Assembly (NCBI GenBank): GCA_002763335.1
Contig: PEYS01000153.1
Coordinates: forward strand, 1-5,207
Length of the DNA: 5,207 nucleotides
Direction: 5' to 3'
From: Candidatus Woesearchaeota archaeon CG08_land_8_20_14_0_20_47_9
GTDB lineage: Archaea; Nanobdellota; Nanobdellia; Woesearchaeales; CG1-02-47-18
Shown here piece after piece: positions 4,822-5,207 of the stretch (position 1 is the stretch's first letter; the number at the start of each line of letters is the position of its first letter). The notes below the pieces were generated by a model. The model was not told the origin of the DNA, searched no databases, and worked only from the letters and a program-made list of their open reading frames with translations. The position numbers were made by a program, and so were the translations under genes.

Positions 4822-4932
4822 GGGCTCGTGGTTTAGTGGTTATAACGCCGCCCTTACACGGCGGATGTCTCCAGTTCGAAACTAGCAGCAAACACCATTA
4901 AGAGCTGTTAAGCGAGCATCTGGGCGGGCCCA
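4822..4932 (+). tRNA. tRNA-Val(UAC), interrupted in the T arm
   Basis: The acceptor arms GGGCTCG (4822-4828) and CGGGCCC (4925-4931) pair over 7 bp with one G-T wobble, and the discriminator is A4932; CCA is not encoded. The anticodon stem CCGCC/GGCGG closes the loop CTTACAC with anticodon TAC at 4855-4857, which reads valine GUN codons. The T-stem 5' side is TCCAG (4870-4874) and the T loop TTCGAAA (4875-4881), but the 3' side of the stem is displaced by 38 bases. Removing 4882-4919 joins the loop to CTGGG (4920-4924) and restores a 5-bp T stem and a normal tRNA of 73 bases. A standard scan that allows only anticodon-loop introns could miss or truncate this gene. The mature tRNA appears functional. 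Confidence 0.9.
4882..4919 (+). other. 38-nt tRNA intron between positions 60 and 61 (T arm)
   Basis: The pre-tRNA can fold into a BHB-like structure for the archaeal splicing endonuclease. The outer helix is 4870-4873 with 4921-4924. The 3' bulge is A4918, T4919, C4920. The central helix is GTTCG (4874-4878) with CGAGC (4913-4917), one wobble. The inner helix is TAGCAGC (4883-4889) with GCTGTTA (4904-4910), one wobble. Cutting after the second base of each bulge (A4881|C4882 and T4919|C4920) gives exactly the mature T arm. The 5' side is an internal loop of four bases opposite two rather than a clean 3-base bulge, so the motif is relaxed. Because CT occurs at both junctions, the boundaries could shift by one or two bases. 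Confidence 0.82.
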
Positions 4933-4980
4933 TAAACAACAACCCATTCACAACAGGCGATAACAAACACATGATGTTAG

Positions 4981-5051
4981 GCGACGGTAGTCTAGCGGTA
5001 GGACATAACCCTGCCACGGTTGTAACCCGGGTTCGAATCCCGGCCGTCGCA
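4981..5051 (+). tRNA. tRNA-Gly(GCC)
   Basis: A complete, intronless cloverleaf. The acceptor GCGACGG (4981-4987) pairs with CCGTCGC (5044-5050), with discriminator A5051 and no encoded CCA. The D arm is GTCTAGCGGTAGGAC. The anticodon stem TAACC/GGTTG (one T-G pair) closes loop CTGCCAC with anticodon GCC at 5013-5015. The variable region is TAAC. The T arm is CCGGG TTCGAAT CCCGG. It lies 48 bases after tRNA-Val with no convincing TATA box between, so the two may be made as one transcript. A T tract after a GC-rich hairpin follows at 5067-5092. Confidence 0.97.
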
Positions 5052-5066
5052 TTAACAATAAAAAAT

Positions 5067-5092
5067 CCCCGACTAAAGTCGGGGTATTTTTT
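5067..5092 (+). terminator. Hairpin and T-tract terminator after the tRNA genes
   Basis: CCCCGAC (5067-5073), loop TAAA, and GTCGGGG (5078-5084) form a perfect 7-bp GC-rich stem followed by TATTTTTT. An A-rich run precedes the stem, so the signal could also act for transcripts arriving from the right. It begins 16 bases after tRNA-Gly and is the natural end of the tRNA transcript. Confidence 0.72.
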
Positions 5093-5105
5093 AAGCCTCA
5101 AACTT

Positions 5106-5142
5106 GGTTTTCTAATCGGCTAAAGCCGAGGTAACGAAAATC
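5106..5142. repeat. Interrupted hairpin with TCGGC-TAAA-GCCGA core
   Basis: An inner 5-bp stem TCGGC (5116-5120) and GCCGA (5125-5129) closes a TAAA loop. An outer 7-bp stem joins GGTTTTC (5106-5112) to GAAAATC (5136-5142), with one G-T pair. Three and six unpaired bases lie between the stems. Read on the minus strand, its TTACCTCGGCTT resembles ATACACTCGGCTT of the palindromic elements near 1.2 and 2.6 kb, so it may be a diverged relative; the similarity is short. Confidence 0.5.
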
Positions 5143-5207
5143 TGCTGCTCGGGGCTATCCCCGACTTAAAAGTCGGGGCTTTACGCCCCTCGCTTCGAAA
5201 CGCAGAT
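5140..5207. repeat. Nested palindrome at the right edge
   Basis: Three inverted repeats are nested: ATCTGC (5140-5145) with GCAGAT (5202-5207), GGGGC (5151-5155) with GCCCC (5185-5189), and CCCCGACT (5159-5166) with AGTCGGGG (5171-5178) around a TAAA loop. The innermost stem is almost the same sequence as the terminator stem at 5067-5084. Alternative hairpins GGGG-CTAT-CCCC and GGGGC-TTTAC-GCCCC are mutually exclusive with the nested fold. No coding frame is visible here. The structure ends exactly at the window edge, so its true extent is unknown. Confidence 0.55.

Noticed and set aside
4822..4932. tRNA-Val as a pseudogene broken by an insertion
   Set aside because: All stems are intact once 38 bases are removed, the insertion forms a BHB-like fold with cut sites at the right places, and a TATA box lies at the expected distance.
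4898..5101. Minus-strand ORF of 67 codons across the tRNA region
   Set aside because: It is an antisense reading of tRNA-Gly and its flanks; the GIRTRV-type peptide is a well-known artefact of translating a tRNA T arm on the opposite strand.

Overview
The window is archaeal. Five minus-strand genes at about 1.2-2.5 kb form the archaeal information-processing set L37Ae, RpoP, Pcc1 (KEOPS), prefoldin beta and UPF0147. The TATA-type promoters, a leaderless gene start and a tRNA intron with a bulge-helix-bulge (BHB) like fold agree with this. The lineage cannot be fixed from the sequence. A tRNA intron outside the anticodon loop combined with bacterial-type IscS/IscU would fit a DPANN-type archaeon such as Micrarchaeota, but that is a guess.

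Layout, left to right. (1) 1-1032, minus strand: the 5' part of a gene for a membrane-anchored surface protein with beta-rich extracellular domains; its 3' end lies off the window. (2) 1033-1232: a 200-base spacer with TATA candidates for gene 1 and a palindrome plus T-rich tract that could end the next operon. (3) 1233-2501, minus strand: a tightly packed operon transcribed rpl37ae > rpoP > pcc1 > pfdB > UPF0147, with 8-base and 4-base overlaps and a 1-base gap. rpoP has only 45 codons. (4) 2502-2657: a divergent promoter region holding a second copy of the palindromic element between two TATA boxes. (5) 2658-4794, plus strand: an apparent operon of a Cys-rich, catalytically degenerate LAGLIDADG-type protein, then iscS (cysteine desulfurase), then iscU (Fe-S scaffold). 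(6) 4822-5051: tRNA-Val(UAC), interrupted by a 38-nt intron in the T arm, and tRNA-Gly(GCC). (7) 5060-5207: three GC-rich hairpins, the first a terminator-like stem with a T tract.

The minus operon links transcription (RpoP), translation (L37Ae), tRNA t6A modification (Pcc1) and protein folding (prefoldin). The plus operon is a minimal sulfur-mobilising and Fe-S scaffold pair: IscS takes sulfur from cysteine and IscU assembles the cluster. The most unusual elements are the LAGLIDADG-derived protein at the head of the isc operon (key acid replaced by Ser, nine cysteines, leaderless promoter) and the T-arm intron of tRNA-Val. Next come the related palindromes bounding the ribosomal operon and the odd internal Tat/lipoprotein-like segment of the surface protein.
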